The notes: generated from the letters alone by a model not told the origin. 64,000 bases of DNA from Nocardia sienata NBRC 100364 (GCF_001613205.1 NZ_BDBX01000038.1:1-64000), one strand, 5' to 3'. Positions 38,274-46,429 are shown, counted from the first letter of the stretch. Made by a program: numbers and translations.

Positions 38274-39869
38274 GTGACTACAGCCGCAGCGAAACCAGTT
38301 TCCACTTGGGCGCCATTGCGGTCACGGGTCTATCGGGCGCTGTGGATCGCGCAGCTGGTATCCAATCTGGGCACCTGGATGCAGATGGTCGGAGCGCAGT
38401 GGGTGCTGGTCGACGAGCCCAATGCCGCCACGCTGGTGTCCTTGGTGCAGACCGCGACGACATTGCCGGTGATGATCCTGGCCATCCCGTCCGGGGTGCT
38501 GGCCGACCTGCTGGACCGCCGCCGCCTGCTGCTGGGCGCCCAATCCACCATGGCGGTCCTGGCGATCACCCTGGCGGTGTCCACCGCCGCCGGGCACACC
38601 ACCCCCTCGGTACTGCTCACCCTGCTGTTCCTGCTCGGTTGCGGCCAGGCGCTGGTGGGGCCGGCCTGGCAGGCGATCCAGCCCGAGCTCGTGCCCCGGG
38701 ACCAGATCCCCTCGGCCGCCGCGCTCGGCAGTATGAACATGAACATCGGCCGGGCGGTGGGACCGGCCATCGCCGGGGTACTGGTCGCCCTGTCGGGCCC
38801 GGCACTGGTGTTCGCGCTCAACGCCGTTTCGTTCGCCGCGATCGTCGCGGCGCTGCTGTTCTGGCGCCGCCCGCGAGTGGCCAAGGATCTGCCCAGTGAA
38901 CGGCCGCTGGCGGCACTTCAGGCGGGGACCCGCTTCATCAAGTCCGCGCCCGCGATCCGGCGTGTGCTGCTGCGCACCGCCCTGTTCGTCGCGCCCGCCA
39001 GCGCGCTGTGGGCGCTGCTGCCGGTGATCGCGCGCAACCAGCTCGGTCTCGGTTCCTCCGGCTACGGCCTCATGCTGGGCGCGCTCGGCGTGGGGGCGGT
39101 CCTCGGCGCGCTGGGTCTGGCCCGGGTACGGGCCCTGCTGACCCCGACCCAGCAGGTCGCGGTCGCCGCGGTGGTGTTCGGGATCGCCTGCTGTGGTACC
39201 GCACTGTTGCGGGTGGAGGCGCTGGTGCTGCTCCTGCTCGTCTTCGCGGGCGCGTCGTGGCTGCTGACGCTGGCCACCATGAACGCGACCATGCAGTTGC
39301 TGCTGCCCGGCTGGGTCCGGGCGCGCGGTCTGTCGGTCTATCTGCTGGTGTTCATGGCCGGACAGGCGATCGGCTCGGTGGTGTGGGGCCTGGTCGCCGG
39401 GGCCTACGGCGCGGTCACCGCGCTGCTGGTGGCGGCGGTGCTGCTCGGGGTGTGCGCGCTCAGTACGATCTGGCTGCCGCTGCGGCAGTTCACGCCCGGC
39501 TTCGATCTGACACCGCACGCGTACTGGCCGGAACCGCAACTGGTGGTGGAGCCGGACCCCGACGACGGTCCGGTGCTGGTGCTCAAGGACTACGACGTCC
39601 CGGCGGACAAGGTGACGGAATTCCTCGCGGCGATGAGCTTCGTCGGCCGATCACGGCAGCGCACGGGCGCGATGGAGTGGCGGGTGTACCGCGATGTGGG
39701 CACTACGGACCGCTATGTGGAGGCGTTCGTGGTGCGCTCCTGGTCCGAGCATATGCAGCAGCACAAGGTGCGGCTGACGGCCCAGGATCTGATGCGTGAA
39801 CGGGCGGTGTCGGAGTTCGCGCACGACGAGACGCTCACCCACCTGGTATCGGTGGAACCGCGGTCATAG
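38274..39869 (+). CDS. MFS exporter of the MFS_3/EntS-like type with C-terminal ABM-like domain
   Basis: A 531-residue drug or siderophore exporter-like protein. The first 415 residues form the transporter: FRALW-like entry SRVYRALWIAQLVSNLGTWM, ADLLDRRRLLLGAQ, and GCGQALVGPAWQAIQPELV. The last 100 residues are soluble and resemble the dimeric barrel of antibiotic-biosynthesis monooxygenases (LVLKDYDVPADKVTEFLAAM, WRVYRDVGTTDRYVEAFVV). This combination is typical of the MFS_3 family. The start is set by a leaderless promoter. The substrate is unknown. Confidence 0.87.
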   Translation: MTTAAAKPVSTWAPLRSRVYRALWIAQLVSNLGTWMQMVGAQWVLVDEPNAATLVSLVQTATTLPVMILAIPSGVLADLLDRRRLLLGAQSTMAVLAITLAVSTAAGHTTPSVLLTLLFLLGCGQALVGPAWQAIQPELVPRDQIPSAAALGSMNMNIGRAVGPAIAGVLVALSGPALVFALNAVSFAAIVAALLFWRRPRVAKDLPSERPLAALQAGTRFIKSAPAIRRVLLRTALFVAPASALWALLPVIARNQLGLGSSGYGLMLGALGVGAVLGALGLARVRALLTPTQQVAVAAVVFGIACCGTALLRVEALVLLLLVFAGASWLLTLATMNATMQLLLPGWVRARGLSVYLLVFMAGQAIGSVVWGLVAGAYGAVTALLVAAVLLGVCALSTIWLPLRQFTPGFDLTPHAYWPEPQLVVEPDPDDGPVLVLKDYDVPADKVTEFLAAMSFVGRSRQRTGAMEWRVYRDVGTTDRYVEAFVVRSWSEHMQQHKVRLTAQDLMRERAVSEFAHDETLTHLVSVEPRS

Positions 39870-40085
39870 GCGTGTCACCGCGGCCCGGGGCGTATTCCGC
39901 CTCCGCTCCGGCCGGGGCGCCCTCTGGGTACCTCCCGCCTCCGCTCCGGCCGTCGCTGTCTGCCCACCTCGGTCCTCGCCTGGGTGAGGGCTGTTTCGTG
40001 GGGGCTGCGACCGTGCGCTTCCCGGGCCCTGCGGGCGCTGTGGTCGTGCTCGGACGGCGAATGGGATTCCCCCCGCCGGACCCTC

Positions 40086-40091
40086 TAGACT
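40086..40091 (+). promoter_or_regulatory. Leaderless -10 of secG
   Basis: TAGACT is followed by seven bases and the secG ATG. No ribosome site is present. Confidence 0.55.
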
Positions 40092-40098
40092 GTCCGGC

Positions 40099-40332
40099 AT
40101 GCGGATGTTCCTGGATATCCTCCTGATCGTCACCAGCCTGCTGCTGGTGCTGCTGGTGCTGCTGCACCGCGCCAAGGGCGGAGGTCTGTCCAGCCTGTTC
40201 GGTGGTGGCATGCAGTCGAGTCTGTCCGGGTCGACCGTTGCCGAGAAGAACCTCAACCGCATCACCATTTTCACCGGCATGGTGTGGTTCATCGCCATTC
40301 TCGGGATCGGGCTGGAGATCAAATTCGCCTGA
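40099..40332 (+). CDS. secG: Preprotein translocase subunit SecG
   Basis: SecG is the small accessory subunit of the SecYEG protein channel. The 77-residue product has two membrane helices (about 3-22 and 52-72) around the conserved loop HRAKGGGLSSLFGGGMQSSL. In relatives it follows tpiA closely; here two transporters and a lipoprotein gene intervene. It overlaps a small hairpin (CTGACC-gtcc-GGTCAG, 40329-40344) that also covers the end of the convergent SDR gene. Confidence 0.94.
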   Translation: MRMFLDILLIVTSLLLVLLVLLHRAKGGGLSSLFGGGMQSSLSGSTVAEKNLNRITIFTGMVWFIAILGIGLEIKFA

Positions 40333-40340
40333 CCGTCCGG

Positions 40341-41189
40341 TCAGTCGTGGCGCGGAATTCTTCCGTCCACATCGGTGAATCCGTAGTCGCCGGCCAGTTC
40401 GGCGACCTTGTAGGCCTGTCCGGATCGTTTCCCGCGTTCGGGGTCGGTGGCCAGGGCCACCACCGCACGGCCCGCGAACCGTGGGCTTTCCGCCTGGTTC
40501 AGGTCGAAACTGCCCTCTCCGGGAAGTGTGACCACCCGATTGCCGTCCGCGTCGGCGGGCACCATCTGCAGTAGTTCGGTGTCGACGATGCCCGGCCAGA
40601 TCGAGACAACGGTCACCTCGGTGCCGGCGAGATCGTGCGCGAAATCGGCGGTCATCCGGTCGAGTGCGGTCTTGGCGATCCCGTACACCGCATTGTGCAT
40701 ATACCGCCGGGATCCCGGCGAGGACACATTGACGATGAGGCCGTCGCCCTTCAGCAACAGCGGTGCGGCGTAGACGGCGGCCGCGTAGTGCGAGCGCACG
40801 CCCACCTCGAAGGTCTCGTCCCACGCCGCGGGCGGCACCTCCCAGAATCTGCGGCCGAGCCAGCGGGCGGCGGCGGGGGAGTTGTAGACGTTGTTCACCA
40901 GGATGTCGAGCCGGTTGTGGTCGTTGCCGATCCGCTCGAAGAGCGCGGCGGTCGCCTCGTCGTCGCGGTGATCGCACACCACGGGCACACCGGTGCCGCC
41001 GAGTTCGTCTATCCGCGCGGCCGTTTCGCCCACGGTGCCCGGGAGGGCGCCCGGCCGGTCCGATCGTCCGGTCACGTAGACGGTCGCGCCGGCGGCGCCC
41101 AGTTCCAGGGCGATACCTTTGCCGATCCCGCGGCTGGCGCCGGTGACGACCGCTATCCGGTTCTGCAGGGGGTGTGGTGTTCCGCTCAC
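40341..41189 (-). CDS. Short-chain dehydrogenase/reductase, possible KstR-type regulon member
   Basis: A 282-residue NAD(P)-dependent oxidoreductase. The cofactor motif TGASRGIG is at 16-23, the NNVYN structural motif follows, then VSSPG and the catalytic YGIAK. It resembles the DHRS1-like group; the substrate is unknown. The GTG start lies about 10 bases after a -10-like TAACGT (minus strand, 41199-41204), leaving almost no leader. A palindrome matching the KstR consensus lies between this gene and the divergent epoxide-hydrolase-like gene, hinting at sterol or lipid-related control. Confidence 0.85.
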   Translation of the reverse strand: MSGTPHPLQNRIAVVTGASRGIGKGIALELGAAGATVYVTGRSDRPGALPGTVGETAARIDELGGTGVPVVCDHRDDEATAALFERIGNDHNRLDILVNNVYNSPAAARWLGRRFWEVPPAAWDETFEVGVRSHYAAAVYAAPLLLKGDGLIVNVSSPGSRRYMHNAVYGIAKTALDRMTADFAHDLAGTEVTVVSIWPGIVDTELLQMVPADADGNRVVTLPGEGSFDLNQAESPRFAGRAVVALATDPERGKRSGQAYKVAELAGDYGFTDVDGRIPRHD

Positions 41190-41213
41190 AGTCCCGGGAC
41201 GTTACCGTGAAAC

Positions 41214-41227
41214 TGTAACGCGTTCTA
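41214..41227. promoter_or_regulatory. KstR-type operator between divergent SDR and hydrolase genes
   Basis: TGTAACGCGTTCTA matches TnnAACnnGTTnnA, the consensus of the TetR-family cholesterol regulator KstR of Mycobacteriales, at every fixed position. It lies centrally in the 54-base intergenic space and overlaps a -10-like TAGTAT (41226-41231) for the hydrolase, so binding should repress at least that side. Other TetR regulators bind similar AACnnGTT cores, so the regulator is inferred. Confidence 0.6.
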
Positions 41228-41243
41228 GTATTCGGGAGGTGCG

Positions 41244-42215
41244 GTGGGTCCCACACACCGGTTCGTCGACACCGGCGGCGTGCGGATGCACGTAGCCGAA
41301 CAGGGCCGGGGCCACCCGGTGATCTTCTGCCACGGGTTCCCGCACACCTGGTATGTCTGGCATCGCCAGCTCGCCGCGGCCGGTGCGGCCGGGTACCGGG
41401 CCCTGGCGCCCGATCTGCGCGGCGCGGGCCGAACCGGAGCGCCGGAGTCGATCGAGGACTACACCAACGAGGCCGTGGTCGGTGACCTGCTCGCGTTGCT
41501 CGACGATATCGATGCCGACCAGGCGGTTTTCGTGGGCGTCGATTTCGGCGCGGCTCTGCTGTGGGAACTCGCGCTGCGCGCACCGGACCGGGTGCGTGGA
41601 CTGGTGATCCTGAACAACCCTTTCGCCCCGCGCGCTCCGAAACCGCCCGGGTATTACTGGGGGAAGATGGCCGAGCGGCATTTTCTGCATCTGCAGTATT
41701 TCCAGGAACCGGGTGTGGCCGACGCGCATCTGGCCGAACGGCCACGCGAATTCCTTTCCCGGGTCTACTTCGCGCTGAGCGGAGACTTCCACTATCTCGA
41801 CGTGTGGAAGAACCCGCCGGGAACCCGCTATATCGATGCGCTGCCCGCGGCGCCGGAACTGCCCTGGTCGTGGCTTTCGAAGGACGAATTCGACACCGTG
41901 GCCGGAGATTTCGAACGCACCGGGTTCACCGGCGGCTTGAACTGGTACCGGGCCATCGATCGCAACTGGGAACTGACGGCCGAGTATGCCGAGTCGGTAC
42001 CCACGGTCCCGGTGTACTTCCTCTACGGCGAGAACGACCCCGATATGGAAGGGTTCAGCGGCCGCGACCCGCTCGCCACGATGCGTGCGCTGCTTCCGGA
42101 TCTGCGTGCCGTGCAATCGGTGCCGGGCGCCGGCCATCTGGTGCAATTGGAGGCGACCGACGCTGTGAACGGTTTCCTGCTGGGCGCGCTCGGAGAGCTC
42201 ACCCCCGGGAAGTAG
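41244..42215 (+). CDS. Alpha/beta hydrolase, epoxide hydrolase-like
   Basis: A 323-residue hydrolase with the epoxide-hydrolase/dehalogenase arrangement: oxyanion motif HGFPHTWYVWH, nucleophile region VGVDFGAAL with Asp100 instead of serine, and a late catalytic His in PGAGHLVQLE. An acidic residue for the triad is likely in YGENDPDMEG. It should open epoxides or hydrolyse a carbon-halogen bond by an ester intermediate; epoxide hydrolase is more likely given the lid tyrosines. GGGAGG precedes the GTG. It is divergent from an SDR gene and shares a KstR-type box with it. Confidence 0.87.
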   Translation: MGPTHRFVDTGGVRMHVAEQGRGHPVIFCHGFPHTWYVWHRQLAAAGAAGYRALAPDLRGAGRTGAPESIEDYTNEAVVGDLLALLDDIDADQAVFVGVDFGAALLWELALRAPDRVRGLVILNNPFAPRAPKPPGYYWGKMAERHFLHLQYFQEPGVADAHLAERPREFLSRVYFALSGDFHYLDVWKNPPGTRYIDALPAAPELPWSWLSKDEFDTVAGDFERTGFTGGLNWYRAIDRNWELTAEYAESVPTVPVYFLYGENDPDMEGFSGRDPLATMRALLPDLRAVQSVPGAGHLVQLEATDAVNGFLLGALGELTPGK

Positions 42216-42288
42216 CCGCCGGAGCGTCCGCCGAGGTAATTTCGGTGCGCGGGGTCTTCCCCGCGGATCGAGTTCGGGGGTATTCGAC

Positions 42289-42681
42289 GTGTTGTCCAGA
42301 CTTTCCGCCTGTTTCGTGACGGGTGCAGTGTGCGCCGCCTTGTCGGCGTCCGCGTGCGGCGGTGGCTCGGGACCCACGGATCCCGAACATCCGAGCCCGG
42401 TGCCGTTGCCCGCGCCGACATCGGCGCGGCAGGCGGTGGCGAGTGAGAACTTCGGGTATCTGTGGCCGCTGACCGTCGACCGCGGTGAACTGGAGTGCCG
42501 GCCCGGTGTGCAGGTGGTGTTCATCGCCCCGGACGGGAAGAGCTATGCGCTCAACGACAAGGCCGGTGCGGCGGGGATCCCCGATATCGCTCCGCTGCGT
42601 GCCACCGGAGCCGACGGTGACGCGATCGGGCTCGGCGCCCTGCGCAGTACGGCACTGGGGCTGTGCGAATTTGCCGGATAG
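42289..42681 (+). CDS. DUF2511 (YebY-like) lipoprotein
   Basis: A 130-residue lipoprotein precursor with a signal ending at SASAC (Cys23). The mature part has the DUF2511 core YLWPLTVDRGELECRPG with VVFIAPDGKSYALND. Two further cysteines (ECRPG and the C-terminal LCEFAG) may form a disulfide. The function is unknown; YebY of E. coli is an envelope protein of the same family. A GGGTAT (42278-42283) just before the GTG resembles a SigF -10, but I found no matching -35. Confidence 0.8.
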   Translation: MLSRLSACFVTGAVCAALSASACGGGSGPTDPEHPSPVPLPAPTSARQAVASENFGYLWPLTVDRGELECRPGVQVVFIAPDGKSYALNDKAGAAGIPDIAPLRATGADGDAIGLGALRSTALGLCEFAG

Positions 42682-42723
42682 GCCGGAACTGCCCCACGCT
42701 GTGCCGTGGCCGGAGATCGGCGG

Positions 42724-43593
42724 TCAGGTGTTGTGTGTGGCTGTCGCGGCCGCCGGGCAATCGGCCTCGTGCAGGACTTCGCGCAGCCGGGCGGCGAATG
42801 CGGCCGGATGGGTGGAAAGGCTGTGGCCGCCCGGGAATTCGGTGACCGTGCTGTCCAGTAGGGCGGCGAGGGCCCGGGCGCAATCGTAGTTCCAGATCTC
42901 CCGGGAGCCGTGCCCGGCGGCGGGCACGATGTGGACCGGGGACCTGACGAGTGCGGCGATATGCGCGGCATCCAGCGTCGACGAGCGGATCTCCGGCAGG
43001 TCCCGGGACAGGAAGAAGTCCAGGTCGTTCAGATCTCCGGGGCCACGCGGTGCCGGTGGCGCGACGCCGGGCTCGCGATCGGAGAAATCGGCATGGACCA
43101 GTTCGGCGAGTTTCCGCAGCGCCGGCCGTGTGCCGTCGCGACGGTAGACCTCGTCGAGTGCGGCGAGGTCGTGGTCGGCACGGTTGCGGGCCGCGGTCGG
43201 CAGTAGGCCGATCGTGGCGGGGTCGTGGGCGATGAGCGTGCGGACCTGTTCCGGGTGGTCGGCGGCCAGGGTGAGCGCGATGAGCGCGCCGTAGCTGGAG
43301 CCGAATATCCGGGCCGGCCCGTCGGTGAGGTCTGCCAGGAGGCGGTGCGCGTCGTCGGCGTGGGTGGCCACCGTCACGGGGAGGGCCGGGTCGTCGAGCA
43401 CGCTGCGGGACAGGCCGCGGCGGTCGGGGATGACCACGGTGTAGTCGGTGGCGAGTCTTCCGGCCAGGTCGGCGCCACGGGCGGTATTGCCGTCGCCGCC
43501 CTGTAGCAACAGGAGCAGCGGGCCGTTGCCGCGGATCTCGTAGTACAGGGTCGCGCCGGGGACCGGGAGGCGGCCGGTTCTGAAGTCGCTCAT
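42724..43593 (-). CDS. Alpha/beta hydrolase
   Basis: A 289-residue serine hydrolase of the alpha/beta fold. It has the N-terminal LLLLLQGGDGNTA oxyanion region, VVIPDRRGLSRS, the nucleophile elbow FGSSYGALIA and a late PGGHSLSTHP histidine. Cytoplasmic, no signal. I chose the ATG with AAGG eight bases upstream; an in-frame ATG 36 bases earlier would lie inside the operator. It is divergent from a MarR gene that probably controls it through the inverted repeat at 43621-43640. Confidence 0.87.
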   Translation of the reverse strand: MSDFRTGRLPVPGATLYYEIRGNGPLLLLLQGGDGNTARGADLAGRLATDYTVVIPDRRGLSRSVLDDPALPVTVATHADDAHRLLADLTDGPARIFGSSYGALIALTLAADHPEQVRTLIAHDPATIGLLPTAARNRADHDLAALDEVYRRDGTRPALRKLAELVHADFSDREPGVAPPAPRGPGDLNDLDFFLSRDLPEIRSSTLDAAHIAALVRSPVHIVPAAGHGSREIWNYDCARALAALLDSTVTEFPGGHSLSTHPAAFAARLREVLHEADCPAAATATHNT

Positions 43594-43620
43594 ATCGAGC
43601 ACCTTATTCCATCTTTTTAG

Positions 43621-43640
43621 ATACATCAAGAAAGATGTAT
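43621..43640. promoter_or_regulatory. MarR-type operator between hydrolase and marR genes
   Basis: ATACATC and GATGTAT form a perfect 7-bp inverted repeat with a 6-base centre in a locally AT-rich patch. An overlapping second repeat (CATCTTT near 43610, AAAGATG at 43631-43637) adds symmetry. It fits the size of a MarR dimer site and sits between the two divergent starts. Confidence 0.7.
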
Positions 43641-43660
43641 TTGGAGTGATGCGTTTGGGG

Positions 43661-43666
43661 TAGCGT
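43661..43666 (+). promoter_or_regulatory. Leaderless -10 of the marR-like gene
   Basis: TAGCGT, seven bases, GTG 43674. It favours this GTG over the one at 43665, which lies within the -10. Confidence 0.5.
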
Positions 43667-43673
43667 GCCCGGG

Positions 43674-44156
43674 GTGAACGGAGTCGAACTCTTTCTGCTC
43701 GGGCGCACGCTGATGAAGATCGGCGAGGAGGCGATGCCGACCGAGGGGCTGCCGCGATACTCGACGAGTGTGCGGTCGGTGCTGATCGTGGCCAGCGATA
43801 TCGTCGAGCACCCCGGCAGCGCGGTGGGCGAGATCGCCGCGCGCACGGGTCTGCCGCAGAGCCAGGTCTCCGGATGTGTTGCGCGCCTACGGGAGGCGGG
43901 CGCGATCGTGAGCGAACCCGATCCGGCCGACCGGCGTCGCGTCCTGATCCGCCAGGCCCCCGATGCCTCCGATCGGGTCGATACGGTCCGTGCGACCACG
44001 ATCGATACCGCGCTCGCGGCGGCGCTCGGTACCGACGATCCCGAGGAAGTGGCCGGGGTGGTCACCACGTTGGAGACACTTGCGCAGCGGCTGACCCCGG
44101 GAACCCTGTCGCGACTGCGGCCCGTGCCCGGCCGCTCGCGGCCATCCGTAACCTGA
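43674..44156 (+). CDS. MarR-family transcriptional regulator
   Basis: A 160-residue winged-helix regulator. The first helix region is followed by the HTH (SAVGEIAARTGLPQSQVSGCVARL) and the wing with DPADRRRVLIR, the typical MarR signature. The C-terminal helices complete the dimer. It is divergent from the alpha/beta hydrolase gene and an inverted repeat lies between them, so it likely represses that gene and itself. The inducer is unknown. Confidence 0.87.
   Translation: MNGVELFLLGRTLMKIGEEAMPTEGLPRYSTSVRSVLIVASDIVEHPGSAVGEIAARTGLPQSQVSGCVARLREAGAIVSEPDPADRRRVLIRQAPDASDRVDTVRATTIDTALAAALGTDDPEEVAGVVTTLETLAQRLTPGTLSRLRPVPGRSRPSVT
44149..44154 (+). promoter_or_regulatory. Leaderless -10 of the HAD gene
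   Basis: TAACCT, overlapping the marR stop codon, is followed by seven bases and the HAD ATG. Confidence 0.45.
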
Positions 44157-44161
44157 CCCGC

Positions 44162-44830
44162 ATGACCATCCGCGGCGTACTCTTCGATTTCTCCGGCACA
44201 CTATTCCGATTCGAACCGATTCTCGACGGATTGACCGATCGTCGCGGAGAACCTCTCGCGGGTGCGCGCCAGGCAGAGATCGTGCGCCGGATGACCGCTC
44301 CGGCCGGACGACCCGAGGGGCTCCCCGAACGTTTCCACGACAAGTGGAACCGCCGGGATCTCGACCCGCCACTGCACCGCGAACTGTATACGGCCGTGCT
44401 GGAGGGTTCGGGAGTCGGTAACCCGGGCCACCTCTATGACCAGCTGGTATCGGCCGACGCTTGGGTTCCGTACCCGGATACGGCGGCCGCATTGAAGGTG
44501 GCGGCGGGCCTCGAGTTGCCGGTCGCGGTTCTCAGCAATATCGCCTGGGATATCCGGCCGGTGTTCGAGCGCGCCGGAACGGCCGATCACGTGCGCGAAT
44601 TCGTGCTCTCCTATCGCGAAGGAGCGGTGAAACCCGATCCTCGGCTGTTCGCGCTGGCCTGCGAACGCATCGGGGTATCGCCGGACGAGACATTGATGAT
44701 CGGGGACAGTGCCGAAGCCGACGGCGCCGCCGCCGAGATCGGCTGCATGGTCGAACTCGTCGATCCACTACCGACCGATCAGCGGCCGCGCGCCCTGCTC
44801 GACGCCCTCGCCGCGCACGGAGTCGGCTGA
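44162..44830 (+). CDS. HAD-superfamily hydrolase with DxS motif
   Basis: A 222-residue haloacid-dehalogenase-type enzyme. Motif I reads DFSGT with nucleophile Asp9 but Ser11 where phosphatases have a second Asp. Motif II is VLSNIAW, motif III the lysine in VKPDPRLF, motif IV MIGDSAEADG. The missing acid suggests that it is not a standard phosphatase, or works poorly as one; phosphonatases also lack it. It starts 5 bases after marR and seems to have its own leaderless promoter within the marR end. Confidence 0.83.
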   Translation: MTIRGVLFDFSGTLFRFEPILDGLTDRRGEPLAGARQAEIVRRMTAPAGRPEGLPERFHDKWNRRDLDPPLHRELYTAVLEGSGVGNPGHLYDQLVSADAWVPYPDTAAALKVAAGLELPVAVLSNIAWDIRPVFERAGTADHVREFVLSYREGAVKPDPRLFALACERIGVSPDETLMIGDSAEADGAAAEIGCMVELVDPLPTDQRPRALLDALAAHGVG

Positions 44831-44927
44831 TCGCAAACCCGCCGCCGTACGCCACGGTCTCGCCGAGCGATGAATTCCGGGCAGTCGCCAGGTCTGTATC
44901 ACCACCGGCGAACGAAGGGAGTATCAC

Positions 44928-45764
44928 GTGGAGGCACCAGAGGTAGTCCTCGAGGGAATCGTGTTCGGTGAATCGCCGCGCTGGCACGAGGGCAGGCTGT
45001 GGCTCTCCGACTGGGGCGCGAATCAGGTGATCTCGGTCGACGGCCCGGGACGTGGCGAAGTGATGGCCTCGGTGCCCTCGTTCCCGATGTGTATCGACTT
45101 CCTGCCCGACGGGCGGCTGCTGATCGTCGATTCGGTTCGGCGGCGCCTGCTGCGCCGTGAACCCGGCGCCGGCCTGGTGACCCATGCCGATCTCTCCGGT
45201 GAAACGGATACACCGTGGAACGATATCGTCGTCGACGCCCAGGGAAACGCCTACGTCAACAGCATCGGATTCGACTTCCCGGGCGGGGATTTCGCGCCCG
45301 GTTTCATCGTGCTGGTGACTGCGGACGGCACGGTGCGCCGGGTCGCCGACGATCTCGCGTTCCCCAACGGTATGGCGATCACCGCGGACGGCGCCACCCT
45401 GATCGTCGCCGAATCCTATGCCGAGCGACTCACCGCCTACGACATCACGGCCTCGGGTGATCTCGCCGGTCGCCGGATCTGGGCGGCCACACCCGGCGAC
45501 CATCCCGACGGTATCTGCCTCGATACCGAAGGTGCGGCCTGGTATGCCGATGTGGGTAACCGGCACTGCGTCCGAGTGGCCGAAGGCGGCGCGGTCCTCG
45601 GCACCGTCGAGTTCGACCGCGGTGCTTTCGCCTGTGTCCTCGACCGCGACCCCGGCAGTCCGCGGCTCTTCGTGGTCGGCCAGGAGTACGGCGCCCGGAC
45701 GTCCGGACCCACCGGCCGGGTGGTGGCCTTTCCCGCGCCCGCGCCGGGAGCGGGCCGGCCCTGA
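44928..45764 (+). CDS. SMP-30/gluconolactonase-like sugar lactonase
   Basis: A 278-residue beta-propeller of the SMP-30/LRE family, which hydrolyses sugar or other lactones using a divalent metal. Metal-site regions are FGESPRWHEGRLW (Glu), the NDIVVDAQGNAYVN stretch (Asn) and FPNGMAITADG (Asn and neighbouring Asp). AGGGAG precedes the GTG. Its lactone substrate is unknown. It ends before a bidirectional hairpin. Confidence 0.87.
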   Translation: MEAPEVVLEGIVFGESPRWHEGRLWLSDWGANQVISVDGPGRGEVMASVPSFPMCIDFLPDGRLLIVDSVRRRLLRREPGAGLVTHADLSGETDTPWNDIVVDAQGNAYVNSIGFDFPGGDFAPGFIVLVTADGTVRRVADDLAFPNGMAITADGATLIVAESYAERLTAYDITASGDLAGRRIWAATPGDHPDGICLDTEGAAWYADVGNRHCVRVAEGGAVLGTVEFDRGAFACVLDRDPGSPRLFVVGQEYGARTSGPTGRVVAFPAPAPGAGRP

Positions 45765-45842
45765 TCGGTTCGTACCGCGATGCCGGCGCGGGGGTTACCG
45801 CTCGAACCGACCGCCGGGTAGGACGGCCGGTCACGGCGCGGG

Positions 45843-45869
45843 CGGCCCGCGGGACCACACCGCGGGCCG
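45843..45869. terminator. Bidirectional hairpin between convergent genes
   Basis: CGGCCCGCGG and its exact complement flank a 7-base loop, between the rightward lactonase and the leftward secreted-protein gene. There is no T-run. Confidence 0.65.
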
Positions 45870-45876
45870 TATCCGG

Positions 45877-46269
45877 CTAGGGGACGACGACCGTGACGAA
45901 TTCGCCCAGCTCGTATCCGCCGGCGGGGCCGGTATCCGCGCAGCCGCCGCGGGCGTTGATGGTGGTGCCCGATTCCAGACCCGTCAGCGAGGTTTCGACG
46001 GTCCGGCCGGGGCCGGCCAGTGATTCCGGCTTCGCCTCTCCGAAGAAGACGTGGTTGTTCTCCGGGCCGACGCCGGCCTCCGCCCAGCACTGCCCCCGGT
46101 CGTTCGGGTTGTGCAGGGTCGCGGTCACCGTTCCCGGTGCGGTACCCGCGAAGGTGACCTGAGGTGCGGTGAACGGTGCGTTCGCGACCGCGGGCGCGGC
46201 GGCGGTGAGGGGTGCGAACGTCGCGGCGGCCAGCGCCGACAGGGCGGCTCCATGAAATCGTCTGATCAT
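45877..46269 (-). CDS. Secreted protein of unknown function
   Basis: A 130-residue precursor with a clear Sec signal peptide (basic start MIRRF, hydrophobic core, cleavage near AVANA). The mature 100-residue part is rich in Gly, Thr and Val with VTATLHNPNDRGQCW and TTINARGGCAD; two cysteines may pair. It looks like a small beta-sandwich. No ribosome site is clear before the ATG. I do not recognise the family. Confidence 0.7.
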   Translation of the reverse strand: MIRRFHGAALSALAAATFAPLTAAAPAVANAPFTAPQVTFAGTAPGTVTATLHNPNDRGQCWAEAGVGPENNHVFFGEAKPESLAGPGRTVETSLTGLESGTTINARGGCADTGPAGGYELGEFVTVVVP

Positions 46270-46385
46270 CACACGATCAGATGGTGCCGTAAAAAGCACT
46301 CGGGCACAGCGGAATTCGTACAAATCCGGCTGTGGCGGTGTGGTCGGCCGCCTGTTGTCCGGTGTGGCTCCCGCCGGACGACCGC

Positions 46386-46429
46386 GGCCCCGCGGTGTGT
46401 TCTGTGCCAACAGAACGCACCGCGGGGCC
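46386..46429 (-). terminator. Long hairpin after the 78-residue secreted-protein gene
   Basis: Two 20-base arms (46386-46405 and 46410-46429) pair with a single G-U mismatch around a 4-base loop. It lies 38 bases beyond the leftward gene's stop, before the next leftward gene. No T-run follows. It is the most stable hairpin I noticed in the window. Confidence 0.7.

Noticed and set aside
42278..42283. SigF-type -10 (GGGTAT) just before the DUF2511 lipoprotein gene
   Set aside because: The distance to the start codon is attractive, but a -35 GTTT is absent.
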